NCBI GenBank assembly: GCA_945866505.1
Contig: CAMBHH010000004.1
Location: 1-39,339, forward strand
Reading direction: 5' to 3'
Length of the DNA: 39,339 nt
From: Flavobacterium psychrophilum
Lineage (GTDB): Bacteria > Bacteroidota > Bacteroidia > Flavobacteriales > Flavobacteriaceae
Of the stretch, positions 1 through 9,306 are shown piece by piece (positions within the stretch are counted from its first letter, which is position 1; every line of letters starts with the position of its first letter). The position numbers were made by a program, and so were the translations under genes. The notes beneath the pieces are model-generated. The model saw only the letters and a list, made by a program, of their open reading frames with translations, was not told the origin of the DNA and searched no databases.

Positions 1-2276
1 GCTTTGGATTTTTCTACTTCGTATAATTTTTCTTGTTCGGGTTCCATTTCGCAATAGAAAATTTGCTCGGACAGTTCTGGTAAATCTTTCAAAACTTGCT
101 CTTTGGTACGGCGTAAAATAAACGGTTTGATTAGATTCTTGAGTTCTAATATACTGTTTTCGTCTTGCTTTTTCTCAATTGGAAACTTATAATTTTCAGC
201 AAAAAACGAATAACTTCCTAAAATATTCGGATTGATAAATTGCATTTGCGACCATAAATCATCGAGTGAATTTTCAATCGGCGTTCCGCTCAACGAAATT
301 TTATGATTGGCTTTTATTTGATTGACTGCCTTAAAAATTTTAGATTTTTTGTTTTTTATGCATTGACTTTCGTCCAAAATTAAATACCGGAAGTTGTATT
401 TTTCTAAAATTGAAATATCTCTAGAAATAACAGCATAACTGGTAAAAATCAAATCGTATTTCTCTAATTTTTTAGAAAGTAATTTACGCTCATTGCCAAT
501 GTATTGCACTCTCCGAAAATGTGGTGTAAATTTTCTAGCCTCATTATACCAATTGAAAACCAATGAAGAAGGCAACACAATCAAGGCTTTTAGATAATCT
601 TTTGGTACTGAAATTTCATTTCCAAATAAATCCAATTGCACGTTTTCTGTCTTTTCAAAATCCAATTGTTCTTGCACGGCAACCAATGTACTTAAGGTTT
701 GTAGTGTTTTGCCCAAACCCATATCATCGGCCAAGCAAGCACCTAAACCATTGTTGTAATGTTCTAGTAACCATTTTACCCCTTCAATTTGATAAGGTCT
801 CAAGGTCGCCTTGACCAAAGCCGAAGCCTTATATTCTATGGTTCCTTGCAAATTCAAAGAATTTTTTAATTCTGGAATGCCTTCGAGGACAGCAAAATTA
901 CTTTTAGGTAAAATGAGGTTTCCATTTTGAATTTTTGCCAATTTTGCGATTGAACTATATAGTGTCATCCATTCGATAGGAATCAAAAAATAACTGCCAT
1001 TGGGTAATAAGAAAAGACGATTTTGGTTTTTTATATTCGGGACAATCTCGCTGAAATTGAATTCGAATTCTTTACATACAATCGTCATATTAATGTCGAA
1101 CCAATCGCTTTTGACTTCATTAGCAAATCGGATTTCTACCTTGTGAATATTGATTTTTTTTCTGTCAATTTTAAAATCTTGAACAGAAAAACCAAAAGAA
1201 ACCAATTTTTCCTGATTTTCTATAACCCATTGAATTGTTTTGTACCCATCTTGTTTTTCTTCCTTTGGCGAAAATTTAAAACAATTCGATTCGGTTTTGG
1301 TCAAACCCATTGCAACCAACTGATTGACGAAGACTGTTTCGGCTTCACCCCTTTTGTATTGTATGAGTTTAATTTTGTTTAAATCGCTTAAATCTATATT
1401 CGAATGTGTTTTTTTGGTTTTGCTATAATCAAAAGAATAACCTTTATAATCGAATAGTAAGTTGATGTAATACGAGTTTCTAAAAAAATCGTGTACTATT
1501 TCTATAGCGCAAAAATTAATGGTATTTCGGGTTTCAATTTCAAAACCTGTTCCTGTAATCTCTACTTTTTTGGCAATGTCTTTGATGAATTTTTCAAAAT
1601 ATTCAGAAACTAATTTCGATGGAATTTCAATAGATTTTTTTGTTAAAAAAGGAGAAATTTTCTTGGAATTGATATCTTGCAAATGAAAAAGCTTTTGGTC
1701 AACGATAATCCAACTGGGTTCGTCTAAAAGCAATTCGATTTTGGTTTCAAATGGATAAAAAACAGTTTCATTGTCTTTTAATTGTAAAGTATAGGTAATT
1801 CCATTTTCGTGTTTATCAAAATGGAGCTGAGTTTCAAGATTGGCTTGATTGGTGGTAATCCGACTTTTTCTGAAATCTTTTTCCCTATCTAAATTCATCG
1901 ACAAAGGAAAATTCTCTTTCTTTACAAGAGAGTAAAACTGATCTAAATTGGTTGTTTTAAATTGGCGAATGCCAAATTCTAGTTTCGAATCTTGGAGTAA
2001 ATCGTCTATGGTTTTGGCAAACTTTAAGTTTTTACTGAATTTTTTAAAAACATTTTCGGGTTTTAATTCGGTACAAATGCTCAAAAGTTTTTTGGTGGTT
2101 GTGTCAAAGTCTTCAAAAATAAGTCCAAAACTTTCCAGAACTTCGGGGCTTGCTTTTTTATCTAAATAGTGGATTTCATCCGTTTTTTTGATGATATATG
2201 CCGTTGGAATATAGCAATTCAATTTTTTTTCAAAACTAATATCAAAGCAGAACTGAAAGTGATTATCGGTTATCAA
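1..2276 (-). CDS. SNF2-family DEAD/DEAH-box helicase, C-terminus beyond window edge
   Basis: The minus strand is open from about 2340 to base 1. The last 800 bases carry the SNF2 ATPase motifs: LRPYQIEGVKWL (around 770-805), Walker A DDMGLGKT (around 704-730), the motif II variant LILDESQ (around 360-383), motif III LSGTPIEN (around 271-294) and FILRRTKEQV (around 95-120). The roughly 500-residue N-terminal part has no motif I recognise. The helicase C lobe lies beyond the window, so the gene is incomplete. Proteins of this type are ATP-dependent DNA translocases; the substrate here is unknown. No ATG lies between the in-frame upstream stops and residue 120 or so, so I use the TTG at 2276, seven bases after the methyltransferase stop, as start. 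The first in-frame ATG is near 1900. The short spacing suggests cotranscription with the methyltransferase. Confidence 0.9.
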   Translation of the reverse strand, partial: MITDNHFQFCFDISFEKKLNCYIPTAYIIKKTDEIHYLDKKASPEVLESFGLIFEDFDTTTKKLLSICTELKPENVFKKFSKNLKFAKTIDDLLQDSKLEFGIRQFKTTNLDQFYSLVKKENFPLSMNLDREKDFRKSRITTNQANLETQLHFDKHENGITYTLQLKDNETVFYPFETKIELLLDEPSWIIVDQKLFHLQDINSKKISPFLTKKSIEIPSKLVSEYFEKFIKDIAKKVEITGTGFEIETRNTINFCAIEIVHDFFRNSYYINLLFDYKGYSFDYSKTKKTHSNIDLSDLNKIKLIQYKRGEAETVFVNQLVAMGLTKTESNCFKFSPKEEKQDGYKTIQWVIENQEKLVSFGFSVQDFKIDRKKINIHKVEIRFANEVKSDWFDINMTIVCKEFEFNFSEIVPNIKNQNRLFLLPNGSYFLIPIEWMTLYSSIAKLAKIQNGNLILPKSNFAVLEGIPELKNSLNLQGTIEYKASALVKATLRPYQIEGVKWLLEHYNNGLGACLADDMGLGKTLQTLSTLVAVQEQLDFEKTENVQLDLFGNEISVPKDYLKALIVLPSSLVFNWYNEARKFTPHFRRVQYIGNERKLLSKKLEKYDLIFTSYAVISRDISILEKYNFRYLILDESQCIKNKKSKIFKAVNQIKANHKISLSGTPIENSLDDLWSQMQFINPNILGSYSFFAENYKFPIEKKQDENSILELKNLIKPFILRRTKEQVLKDLPELSEQIFYCEMEPEQEKLYEVEKSK

Positions 2277-2283
2277 GGTATTA

Positions 2284-3048
2284 TTATTTAAAACAAACCG
2301 GGATAATCTCGCCTTTGGCCAGACAATATTTTTCTACTAATTCGGGAGCGATTTTATGAGTGTAATCTTCTTCGACAACCCTAAAACCAATACTTCGCAG
2401 TTTATCAAAATAATCGCGACCGTAAATGCGAACGTGGTCGTATTGACCAAATATTTTGGCACGTTCTTTTTGGTCTGTTATAGAATCATCAGCAAAAGTA
2501 ACTTCTCGCTTTAAATCTTGTGGAATTTGAAGAATCGCCATTCCGCCGGGTTTCAAAACGCGATACAATTCTTGCATTGCTTTGGTGTCATCTGGAATGT
2601 GTTCCAAGACGTGATTGCAAAGAATAACGTCATATTGATTGTCATCAAAAGGCAAATTACAAATATCCGCTTTTACGTCGGCAAGAGGCGAAAACAAATC
2701 GGTTGTAGTGTACTCAAGGTTTTTTTGCTTGCGAAACAATTTATAAAAAGCTTGCTCGGGCGCAAAATGCAATACTTTCTTTTTTGCAGTAAAGAAATCC
2801 GTTTGTTCTTTTAGGTACAACCACAACAAACGGTGCCTTTCCAGCGAAAGTGTGCTAGGCGAAAGCACGTTATTGCGTTGCTTTTCATATCCATAAGGCA
2901 ACATCGACTTGAAACTTTTTCCATCTATTGGATCCGTGAATTTATCTCCTTTTAATGAAAAAGCGATAATGGGTCGTGCTATATAACTCAAACGAATTAA
3001 TAGAGGACGAGGAATAGTATTGAGTATAGTTTTGAAAAGTATTTTCAT
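2284..3048 (-). CDS. Class I SAM-dependent methyltransferase (Methyltransf_11 type)
   Basis: This is a 254-residue soluble protein with a Rossmann methyltransferase core. VLHFAPEQ (around residues 91-98) stands in for the glycine-rich SAM loop. It is followed by an acidic strand-2 end (TTDL), ADVKADICNLPF, the YDVILCNHVLEHIPD segment and LKPGGMAILQIP. The VLEHI and LKPGG signatures are classic for the Methyltransf_11 family. The SAM loop lacks the usual GxGxG, as in many Bacteroidota homologues whose motif reads hAPE. The substrate is unknown. It starts with ATG and lies upstream of the SNF2 gene with a seven-base gap, probably in one transcript. A large inverted repeat separates it from map. 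Confidence 0.88.
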   Translation of the reverse strand: MKILFKTILNTIPRPLLIRLSYIARPIIAFSLKGDKFTDPIDGKSFKSMLPYGYEKQRNNVLSPSTLSLERHRLLWLYLKEQTDFFTAKKKVLHFAPEQAFYKLFRKQKNLEYTTTDLFSPLADVKADICNLPFDDNQYDVILCNHVLEHIPDDTKAMQELYRVLKPGGMAILQIPQDLKREVTFADDSITDQKERAKIFGQYDHVRIYGRDYFDKLRSIGFRVVEEDYTHKIAPELVEKYCLAKGEIIPVCFK

Positions 3049-3089
3049 AGTTGCTGTGCAAAATTTTACAAAAACAGTTTTTTTATTTC

Positions 3090-3162
3090 CTTAAATGAAC
3101 TTAAATGCCTTATATGGTTAAATAAATTGTCAAACCATATAAGGCATTTAAGTTCATTTAAG
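3090..3162. repeat. Perfect 30-bp inverted repeat (REP-like hairpin or terminator)
   Basis: Bases 3090-3119 and 3133-3162 are exact reverse complements, 30 of 30, around a 13-base loop. Each arm holds a near-direct repeat of CTTAAATG. The plus-strand side is followed by TTTTT; the minus-strand side by an A-rich run. It lies between map and the methyltransferase, both on the minus strand, so it may end map transcription. Its size and perfection also fit a mobile palindromic repeat. I saw no second copy in this window. Confidence 0.85.
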
Positions 3163-3188
3163 TTTTTAATTTTGATCGTGTCTAATAT

Positions 3189-4007
3189 TTAGATTACCAA
3201 AGGCACTTTTCTAAATTCATCTTCTTCGTTACTCACGATTCCTAATGCTTGATACACATAAGCAAAAGTGGATAAAATCTCTGGTTTTCCATCAATTATG
3301 GCTACGTCGTGCTCAAAATGTGCAGAGGGTTTTCCATCGGATGTAGTTATAGTCCAGCCGTCTTTGTGTTGCTTGATGTTTTTGGTCCCCATATTAATCA
3401 TCGGTTCAATGGCTACGACCATTCCCTCGATTAAGAGTTTACCACGACCCCGTTTTCCGTAATTGGGCATTTCTGGATCTTCATGCATTTTTTGTCCTAA
3501 ACCGTGACCAACTAATTCCCGAACTACTCCATATCCGTGACTTTCGGTATATTTCTGAATGGCATTCCCCACATCTTCAACACGATTTCCTGCTCTTAAT
3601 TCTCTGATTCCAACGTATAGTGATTCTTTGGTAACCTGCAATAATTTTTTGACTTCGGGTGCAACTTCGCCTATTTCGAAAGAATAAGCATGATCACCGT
3701 GAAATCCGTTTTTGAAAGCACCACAATCTACTGAAATCACGTCGCCATTTTCTAAAGGTTTGTTGTTTGGAATTCCGTGAACCACTTGCGAATTTGGACT
3801 CATACACAAAGAATTTGGAAAGCCGTACAATCCCAGAAAACTTGGAACTGCTCCGTGATCGCGTATAAATTCCTCTGCCCTTTTGTCTAAATATAACGTG
3901 GTCACGCCTTCTTTGATTTCAGAAGCTATCATTCCTAAGGTTTTCGAAACGATTAAAGCACTTTCACGCATCAATTCTATTTCTTCTCGTGTTTTTTGGA
4001 TAATCAT
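3189..4007 (-). CDS. map: Methionine aminopeptidase, type I
   Basis: This enzyme removes the initiator methionine from nascent proteins in the cytoplasm using two metal ions. All expected residues are present in order: H77 (QVVHGIP), metal ligands D94 (SVDCGAF) and D105 (HGDHAYSF), H168 (VGHGLG), E201 (AIEPM) and E232 (HFEHDVAI). The 272-residue length matches type I enzymes without the N-terminal zinc-finger extension. The ATG start is followed by the usual MIIQKTREEIELMRESA beginning. A -7 box lies about 20 bases upstream, implying a very short leader. In many bacteria map sits in a ribosomal-protein cluster; here it stands alone. Confidence 0.97.
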   Translation of the reverse strand: MIIQKTREEIELMRESALIVSKTLGMIASEIKEGVTTLYLDKRAEEFIRDHGAVPSFLGLYGFPNSLCMSPNSQVVHGIPNNKPLENGDVISVDCGAFKNGFHGDHAYSFEIGEVAPEVKKLLQVTKESLYVGIRELRAGNRVEDVGNAIQKYTESHGYGVVRELVGHGLGQKMHEDPEMPNYGKRGRGKLLIEGMVVAIEPMINMGTKNIKQHKDGWTITTSDGKPSAHFEHDVAIIDGKPEILSTFAYVYQALGIVSNEEDEFRKVPLVI

Positions 4008-4025
4008 AATTCAATTTTCTGATCG

Positions 4026-4033
4026 CAAAAATA
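4026..4033 (-). promoter_or_regulatory. Putative -7 box for map
   Basis: Minus-strand TATTTTTG matches the Bacteroidota primary-sigma -7 consensus TAnnTTTG exactly, 18 bases upstream of the map ATG. No convincing -33 TTTG was found. Confidence 0.5.
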
Positions 4034-4048
4034 CGCATTAAAAATTAT

Positions 4049-5455
4049 TTAATCAGGATTAGCCATTATTTTAAACAGTTCGGAATTGGAAATTAGAAAT
4101 CGATTTTCAAGTAAAATGGATGCTAATTGGGCAGTTACAAGATTATTTTCGCGGGTATTTATCAAAAACAAGGAGCTTTCTCCAAAAGTAAACAAACGCT
4201 CTTCAGACAACAACATCGCATTGTTGTCGTTAACCAGACCATTTATTAAATTTCTTTGTTTGATAAGAGATTCTATTTCAATTTTTTGAGCATTTATTTT
4301 GTTGTTTAATTGCACTTTCTCCAAGCCAAGAGCAAATTCAGTTTCTTGTATTTTAAATTTAGCTAACTGTAAACTTCCCCTTTCTTTTCTTAAAAATAAT
4401 GGAAAATAAAAATTCATCCCTACTTTATAATCGTCGAAATTATAATCTTGAAAATAACGAGGGTCAGACAAATAAGAATAGCCAACATCAATTTTGGGCA
4501 AAAGCATATTAGCTTTCAATCTTTTGTCAACATTTAAAATTTCTATTTTTCGCTCCAACGAAGTTATCTTCGGATGATTGATAATCGAAAAATCAGCACT
4601 CTGCAGATCATCGGTTTTTAATGTTTCTCTTATTGTTGCATCTAACTTTGATTCTGGAATTAAAACATCCGAAAGTTCAACAGGAATACTATTTTCAATC
4701 CATATAAAATTGGAAAGTTCAAGTTTGGCTTTAGTCAACTTCAATTGCGAATCTTCAAGACTTAACATTCTATTTTTGACAATAATCCCAGCTTCAATGC
4801 TATCAATTGCAGGTTTGTCGCCTTGGTTTATTAATTCTTTAATACCTTTAAAACGAATTTGCGCATTAGTATTATAGGTTTCATACAACTTAACTTCATC
4901 GAAATTTCTTTTCCAGTTGAAGTAGGCCACTGCCGCATCAGCCAAAATCTTTATCGCTTCCAGTTTTCTTTCCGCTTGACTCAGTTGAACTTGAATTTTG
5001 GCTTTTCTCAAATCGGCCATTCGTTGATTAATAAAAAGTCCTTGTCCTAAAGGAACCGATATCCCAAGCGAAGTTAATCCTTGATTAGGCGTATTGTTTT
5101 CCGGATTTAAGTAATAACCGTCATTGTTGTCGAATCCAGCTTTTATCTCGATGCCATACCAAGTTGGTATTTTGAAACTGCTATTCAAAATCGAATAATA
5201 TTCCTGATTCTTGAATTGTTTTTGGTCAAAATCAACCTCTATTTTGGGGTCAAACCCTCCTCTAGCCATCATCAAATTGGCTTGCGCAGCACTTATTTCT
5301 AAATCAGCGTTTTTTACTAAAGGATGAAATTTTTTAACATAACCCAAAAATTCATTAAACGAAAACACTTTGTCTAAAGCATTCGTTTTGGGGTCAATCA
5401 CTTGTGAATTCGCAACAAAATTGAACAATAAAAAAAGGAGAATTATACGTTTCAT
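4049..5455 (-). CDS. TolC-family outer membrane efflux/secretion channel protein
   Basis: This 468-residue protein begins with a signal peptide (MKRIILLFLLFNFVANSQ). It then shows the two-fold TolC pattern: long amphipathic helices rich in A, K, E and N (for example FLGYVKKFHPLVKNADLEIS and the later QLAKFKIQETEFALGLEKVQ) alternating with short barrel strands such as KIDVGYSYL and VGMNFYFPLF. TolC proteins form trimeric ducts across the outer membrane. Its ATG shares one base with the stop codon of the HlyD-like gene (TAATG), so translation is probably coupled. It is the last gene of the TetR-ABC-HlyD-TolC operon and supplies the outer-membrane exit. The substrate cannot be read from the sequence. 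Confidence 0.9.
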   Translation of the reverse strand: MKRIILLFLLFNFVANSQVIDPKTNALDKVFSFNEFLGYVKKFHPLVKNADLEISAAQANLMMARGGFDPKIEVDFDQKQFKNQEYYSILNSSFKIPTWYGIEIKAGFDNNDGYYLNPENNTPNQGLTSLGISVPLGQGLFINQRMADLRKAKIQVQLSQAERKLEAIKILADAAVAYFNWKRNFDEVKLYETYNTNAQIRFKGIKELINQGDKPAIDSIEAGIIVKNRMLSLEDSQLKLTKAKLELSNFIWIENSIPVELSDVLIPESKLDATIRETLKTDDLQSADFSIINHPKITSLERKIEILNVDKRLKANMLLPKIDVGYSYLSDPRYFQDYNFDDYKVGMNFYFPLFLRKERGSLQLAKFKIQETEFALGLEKVQLNNKINAQKIEIESLIKQRNLINGLVNDNNAMLLSEERLFTFGESSLFLINTRENNLVTAQLASILLENRFLISNSELFKIMANPD

Positions 5456-6813
5456 TATTTTTTATCTTTAGTTTCTTTTGATGATTTCACATTTGTTTTG
5501 TAATAATCTGGTGGAAAACCATTTAGTACTCGCCAAATTTCAAACCATACCGGAACAGTATTCAGTAATGCGATAGTTTGTGCGCCAGAGCCTACTCTAA
5601 CTTGCGAAGGCCATTTTTCCTCTGTACTGTCTGGTGCAATAAGCACTCTAAACTTTCCATTATCGCTAATGAAATTTTCTATAGCAACAATTTCACCGCC
5701 AAACGTTCCGTAAGACATCTCAGGCCAGCCAGAAAAAACTATTGTAGGCCAACCGTCAAACCAAACTCTAATTTTTTCTCCTTTTTTAACCAATGGCAAA
5801 TCCACTGGATTTATAAAAGTTTCCACTGCTATATCGTAAGTTGACGGCATAATTGTAGCAATTGGTGTTCCTTCTTTGATTGTCTCACCGATTCCCGCCT
5901 GAATAGCTCGATTTACATATCCGTTTTGTGCCGCTTTGATGTAATAAAGTCCGTTACGAATACTGTAGTTTGCGTATTGATTTTTCAATTTATTCACCTG
6001 TGCTTCGGTATCAAATTGATTGCTCAACGCCGTGAATTGATCGCTTCTAGCTTTGGCTACTTTTTCTGAATACTCGGCATCGATTCTGTTTATTTCAACT
6101 TTAGCGTTGATGTATTCATTTTTACTGGTCAATAATTTATTTTCCTGCGTAATAATTTTAGCATCTACCTCTTGCAATTTTAGTCTCTTTTCTTCGACAT
6201 CGGTCATCGGTTTTAGCCCTTCTTTGTTCAATTGTGTAGCACGATTAAACTGTGTATTTGCTATTTTCAACTGAGTTTTTACGGCAACAAGATCAATAGA
6301 ATCGCTTTTTATCTTAAACAGTGATTGTTTAATTTTATTTAAAGCTTGCTCGGTTTTTAACTTTCTTTCGTTTTCAATCGATTGGATTTGGGTAGACAAA
6401 GCACCCACTTTAGAGCTATAGGATTCTAATGCTGACGTTTTAGCCATCATTTGATTTTGTGTATTTTGAACTAAATTTGGATCAAAATAATCTTCTTTTA
6501 TTTCGGAAATAAACATAATAGTGTCGCCCTTCTTTACAAAATCCCCCTCTTTTACGAACCATTTTTCGATACGTCCCGAAATGACACTCTGAATTGTTTG
6601 TGGTCGTTGATTGGGTTTTAAAGTCGTAACCGATCCTGAACCCGATATGTTTTGTGTCCAGGGTAGAAAAAGTACAACTACTCCAAAGACCGAAACAATA
6701 GCTATAATTTTATTTAAAATTTTGTAATGTGGTCTGTTATCTAAATTTTTAACAGTCTGATATTGACCTAATTTTTTGGAGAATTGACTCTTGTTTTCAG
6801 AAATGTTTAGCAT
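5455..6813 (-). CDS. HlyD-family periplasmic adaptor (membrane fusion protein)
   Basis: The 452-residue protein has a short cytoplasmic N-terminus, one membrane segment at about 32-52 (IIAIVSVFGVVVLFLPW), and then a biotinyl-lipoyl half motif (VISGRIEKWFVKEGDFVKKG). A long charged coiled-coil hairpin spans about 110-285, followed by the second lipoyl half (AAQNGYVNRAIQAGIGETIKEG) and beta-barrel and membrane-proximal domains. This is the HlyD/EmrA order. It bridges the inner-membrane ABC protein and the TolC channel. It lies six bases after the ABC gene and overlaps the TolC gene by one base. A lysine-rich tail (SSKETKDKK) ends the protein. Confidence 0.9.
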   Translation of the reverse strand: MLNISENKSQFSKKLGQYQTVKNLDNRPHYKILNKIIAIVSVFGVVVLFLPWTQNISGSGSVTTLKPNQRPQTIQSVISGRIEKWFVKEGDFVKKGDTIMFISEIKEDYFDPNLVQNTQNQMMAKTSALESYSSKVGALSTQIQSIENERKLKTEQALNKIKQSLFKIKSDSIDLVAVKTQLKIANTQFNRATQLNKEGLKPMTDVEEKRLKLQEVDAKIITQENKLLTSKNEYINAKVEINRIDAEYSEKVAKARSDQFTALSNQFDTEAQVNKLKNQYANYSIRNGLYYIKAAQNGYVNRAIQAGIGETIKEGTPIATIMPSTYDIAVETFINPVDLPLVKKGEKIRVWFDGWPTIVFSGWPEMSYGTFGGEIVAIENFISDNGKFRVLIAPDSTEEKWPSQVRVGSGAQTIALLNTVPVWFEIWRVLNGFPPDYYKTNVKSSKETKDKK

Positions 6814-6819
6814 TGTATT

Positions 6820-8478
6820 TTAATTTTTAGAATCAAAAATAATTTGTCCGTTGTCCATCACTATATTTCGGGAACATTTTGTTTTCCAGTATGGGTTTTG
6901 CGAGGAAACAATGATGGTCCATTTATTTGCTGGAGAGGTGATTACATCGATAATTTCATTGGCCACATTTTCATCCATAGTATCCGTAGGATCTTCATAA
7001 AATAATATTTTTGGTTTATGAATAATACTTCTTGCCAAAAGAATTTTTTGAGCATTAGAGGCAGAAAGTTGACTTCCTTGAGGGGAAATTATAGTATTTA
7101 ATCCGTCGGCAAGTGTTTTGACAAACGCAGACAATTGAACTGTTTCTATCGCCCATCTAATATCTTCTTGTGTAACATTCGAATCTTTAAAGGTTATATT
7201 ATCAACAAGACTTCCTTCAAAGGGAGTTTCTCCATACACTATACTTCCAATTTGGGAGCGATACAAGTTTAAATCAATTTTCTGAAAAGTATCGTCGTTA
7301 ATGTAAAATGTCCCGGAGGTAGGCTGAATTAATCCAGATAATAAACGAATTAACGTAGTTTTTCCTGAGCTATTTTTTCCTTCAACAAATATTTTTTCGG
7401 ATTGATTTATTTGAATATTAATATTATCAATAATATTTTTCTCGGAATCTGGGAATTTAAAAGATAAATTATTGATATCTAAAGTTATTGAAGTAAAGCA
7501 GCTGTTGTATTCTTTTGTAGATTCTTCCTCCAATTCCATATCGGTTACAACACCTATTTTTTCAACTGATGTTAAAACATCGTAAAATGTCTCAAGTCCT
7601 AATATTATTTTTTCAACTGAACCTATTACTAGTAAAATAATAATTTCAGCAGCCACAAATTGTCCAATATTCATTTCTTGTGACAAAACCAAATATCCAC
7701 CGATACTTAGCAAACTGGCGGTTATAATTATTTTGAAAATAATTAATTGTGTAAATTGTCTTTTAACGATGTTAAAATGTTTTTCACGGTACTTTAGATA
7801 ATCGTTTACTAAGCTATCATTTTTTTGAAGGGCATAATCATAGTTCAATTCATTTCTAAAACTAAAATTATTTCGAGCCATTTCCTGTAACCAAGCTGCA
7901 ACTTTATACTTGTATTTGGATTCATATAAACTAGTTTCTAAACCTGGATTATAAGAGTATTTAAAAATGTAATACAACAAAAGAAGTAACATAAATCCAA
8001 AAACAATGAAATAGGGATGGTAAAGCGACAAAAGCAAAATACCAAAGATAATTTGAAGCAGTGCTGCCGAAAAATCAATCAAAAGTTTTGAAGTTCCTTT
8101 TTGAATGGACATTGTATCAAAAAAACGATTAGCCAACTCAGGAGGATAGGTTCCGTACAATTCTTCGAATTTTATTCTAGGCATTCTTCCTGCAAATTCA
8201 AATGAAGACCTAATAAATATTTTTTGTTGCAAATTTTCAGTAATCCTCAGTTGCATCATTGACAACACTCCAACAAGTGCAACTCCGATAACGACTAGAA
8301 TTACCAAAACGATCCAAGAAACACTAACTCTGCCAGATTGAATAAAATTAATAATCGCTTGAATTCCTAGTGGTAAGGAAAGGCTAATCAAACCTGCAAA
8401 AATAGCGTAAAAAAATAGCTGTAAAACATCTTTTTTGTCGAGAAGTAATAAATTATAATAGCGAAATAGGGGACTCAT
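6820..8478 (-). CDS. ABC exporter half-transporter with degenerate ATPase motifs
   Basis: The 552-residue protein has a membrane domain (about 1-300, hydrophobic segments near 20-45, 53-72, 132-170 and 243-290) and a nucleotide-binding domain (about 330-552). No N-terminal peptidase domain is present. Walker A is recognisable (GKNSSGKT, 367-374) and LDNINI/LSGLIQPTSG are typical, but other motifs are altered. The Q-loop position reads IVYGETPF with no glutamine. The LSGGQ signature is LSASN (471-475). Walker B ends YED (494-496) where DE is expected, so the metal-binding Asp is Glu and the catalytic Glu is Asp. The H-loop His is absent (IVSSQNPYW, about 523-531). It forms an operon with HlyD- and TolC-like genes. 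Type I secretion or efflux is the likely role; how well it hydrolyses ATP is uncertain. Confidence 0.87.
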   Translation of the reverse strand: MSPLFRYYNLLLLDKKDVLQLFFYAIFAGLISLSLPLGIQAIINFIQSGRVSVSWIVLVILVVIGVALVGVLSMMQLRITENLQQKIFIRSSFEFAGRMPRIKFEELYGTYPPELANRFFDTMSIQKGTSKLLIDFSAALLQIIFGILLLSLYHPYFIVFGFMLLLLLYYIFKYSYNPGLETSLYESKYKYKVAAWLQEMARNNFSFRNELNYDYALQKNDSLVNDYLKYREKHFNIVKRQFTQLIIFKIIITASLLSIGGYLVLSQEMNIGQFVAAEIIILLVIGSVEKIILGLETFYDVLTSVEKIGVVTDMELEEESTKEYNSCFTSITLDINNLSFKFPDSEKNIIDNINIQINQSEKIFVEGKNSSGKTTLIRLLSGLIQPTSGTFYINDDTFQKIDLNLYRSQIGSIVYGETPFEGSLVDNITFKDSNVTQEDIRWAIETVQLSAFVKTLADGLNTIISPQGSQLSASNAQKILLARSIIHKPKILFYEDPTDTMDENVANEIIDVITSPANKWTIIVSSQNPYWKTKCSRNIVMDNGQIIFDSKN

Positions 8479-8480
8479 AT

Positions 8481-9155
8481 TTATTTTTTTAATAAAGTTG
8501 AAATTAAATGTAGGTAGAAATCTGTTGGTTTGTTAGTGTCATTACAATTGGTTATCGTCTTAAGATGATTCATCAAAAAATGTTGATGCAATGACCCCTC
8601 CACAATGGAGGAAACCAAACTTTTGGCAAACGGGTATTCTGGATTTACTTCATTGACCATAAGTATGATTCTGTTAATTAACCTCTTGTATATTAAAAAA
8701 TAGCCTTGTTTGTTTTCTTCGTCTACTTCTTTAGTGTGAAGAGATTTTGTAAATTCTTGTATAATTATAGTATTTAATATCGATTCATTAATGTATTCCG
8801 TATTGTAATCATCTTCGATTTTCTCAGTGACGAGGGCGATTGCTTTTCGAAGTTTTTCGAATGGATTTGTAATGTTATTTGTAGCAAAAACCAATCTGTA
8901 TTCCATCCAACTCCAATACCATGAAGATAAATAAACCATCAATTTGTGTTTGTTTTCGAAATAACGGTAAATAGAACTCTCGTTGGAACCCAATTTTTCA
9001 CCCAATTTTTTAAAAGTAAAATCATCAAAACCAATCTCGTCAATTAAAACAATACTTTCTTGAATGATTTTTTTGCCCAATGTAGAAGTTTCTGGGTCTT
9101 TGACATAGAGTTTTTCGTTGACTTGAATTTTGATACTTGATAAAAGCTGATCCAT
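8481..9155 (-). CDS. TetR/AcrR-family transcriptional regulator
   Basis: An N-terminal helix-turn-helix is visible (IIQESIVLIDEIGFDDFTFK, then KLGEKLGSNESSIYRYFENK). IYRYFENKHKL is the standard TetR recognition helix and following helix. The rest (about residues 65-224) is an all-helical ligand domain with no clear relatives. It is the first gene of the operon, two bases before the ABC gene, so it probably controls its own operon. A TTG 21 bases upstream would add seven residues, but that TTG overlaps a perfect -7 box (9174-9181). I therefore choose the ATG at 9155, giving 224 residues. Confidence 0.88.
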   Translation of the reverse strand: MDQLLSSIKIQVNEKLYVKDPETSTLGKKIIQESIVLIDEIGFDDFTFKKLGEKLGSNESSIYRYFENKHKLMVYLSSWYWSWMEYRLVFATNNITNPFEKLRKAIALVTEKIEDDYNTEYINESILNTIIIQEFTKSLHTKEVDEENKQGYFLIYKRLINRIILMVNEVNPEYPFAKSLVSSIVEGSLHQHFLMNHLKTITNCNDTNKPTDFYLHLISTLLKK

Positions 9156-9173
9156 TTTTAGATATTTTGTTTG

Positions 9174-9181
9174 CAAATGTA
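9174..9181 (-). promoter_or_regulatory. Putative -7 box for the TetR-ABC-HlyD-TolC operon
   Basis: Minus-strand TACATTTG is an exact TAnnTTTG match 18 bases before the preferred ATG. About 20 bases upstream is TTTC, one mismatch from the -33 TTTG. The flanking DNA is very AT-rich and no clear TetR palindrome was seen. Confidence 0.5.
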
Positions 9182-9306
9182 ATAGTAATACTTTTAATAA
9201 AGAAATTTTAACTTTTATTTATGTTTTTAAAATATCAATTTTATTACATTATAATTTTACTACATCTGTACAATTGTTACAAATACAGGAATTACGAAAA
9301 AGAGAA

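Noticed and set aside
563..1382. Two plus-strand ORFs
   Set aside because: They lie opposite the SNF2 gene, whose minus-strand frame holds the helicase motifs.
9156..9176. TTG start adding seven residues to the TetR regulator
   Set aside because: It overlaps a perfect -7 box, so the transcript would start downstream of it.
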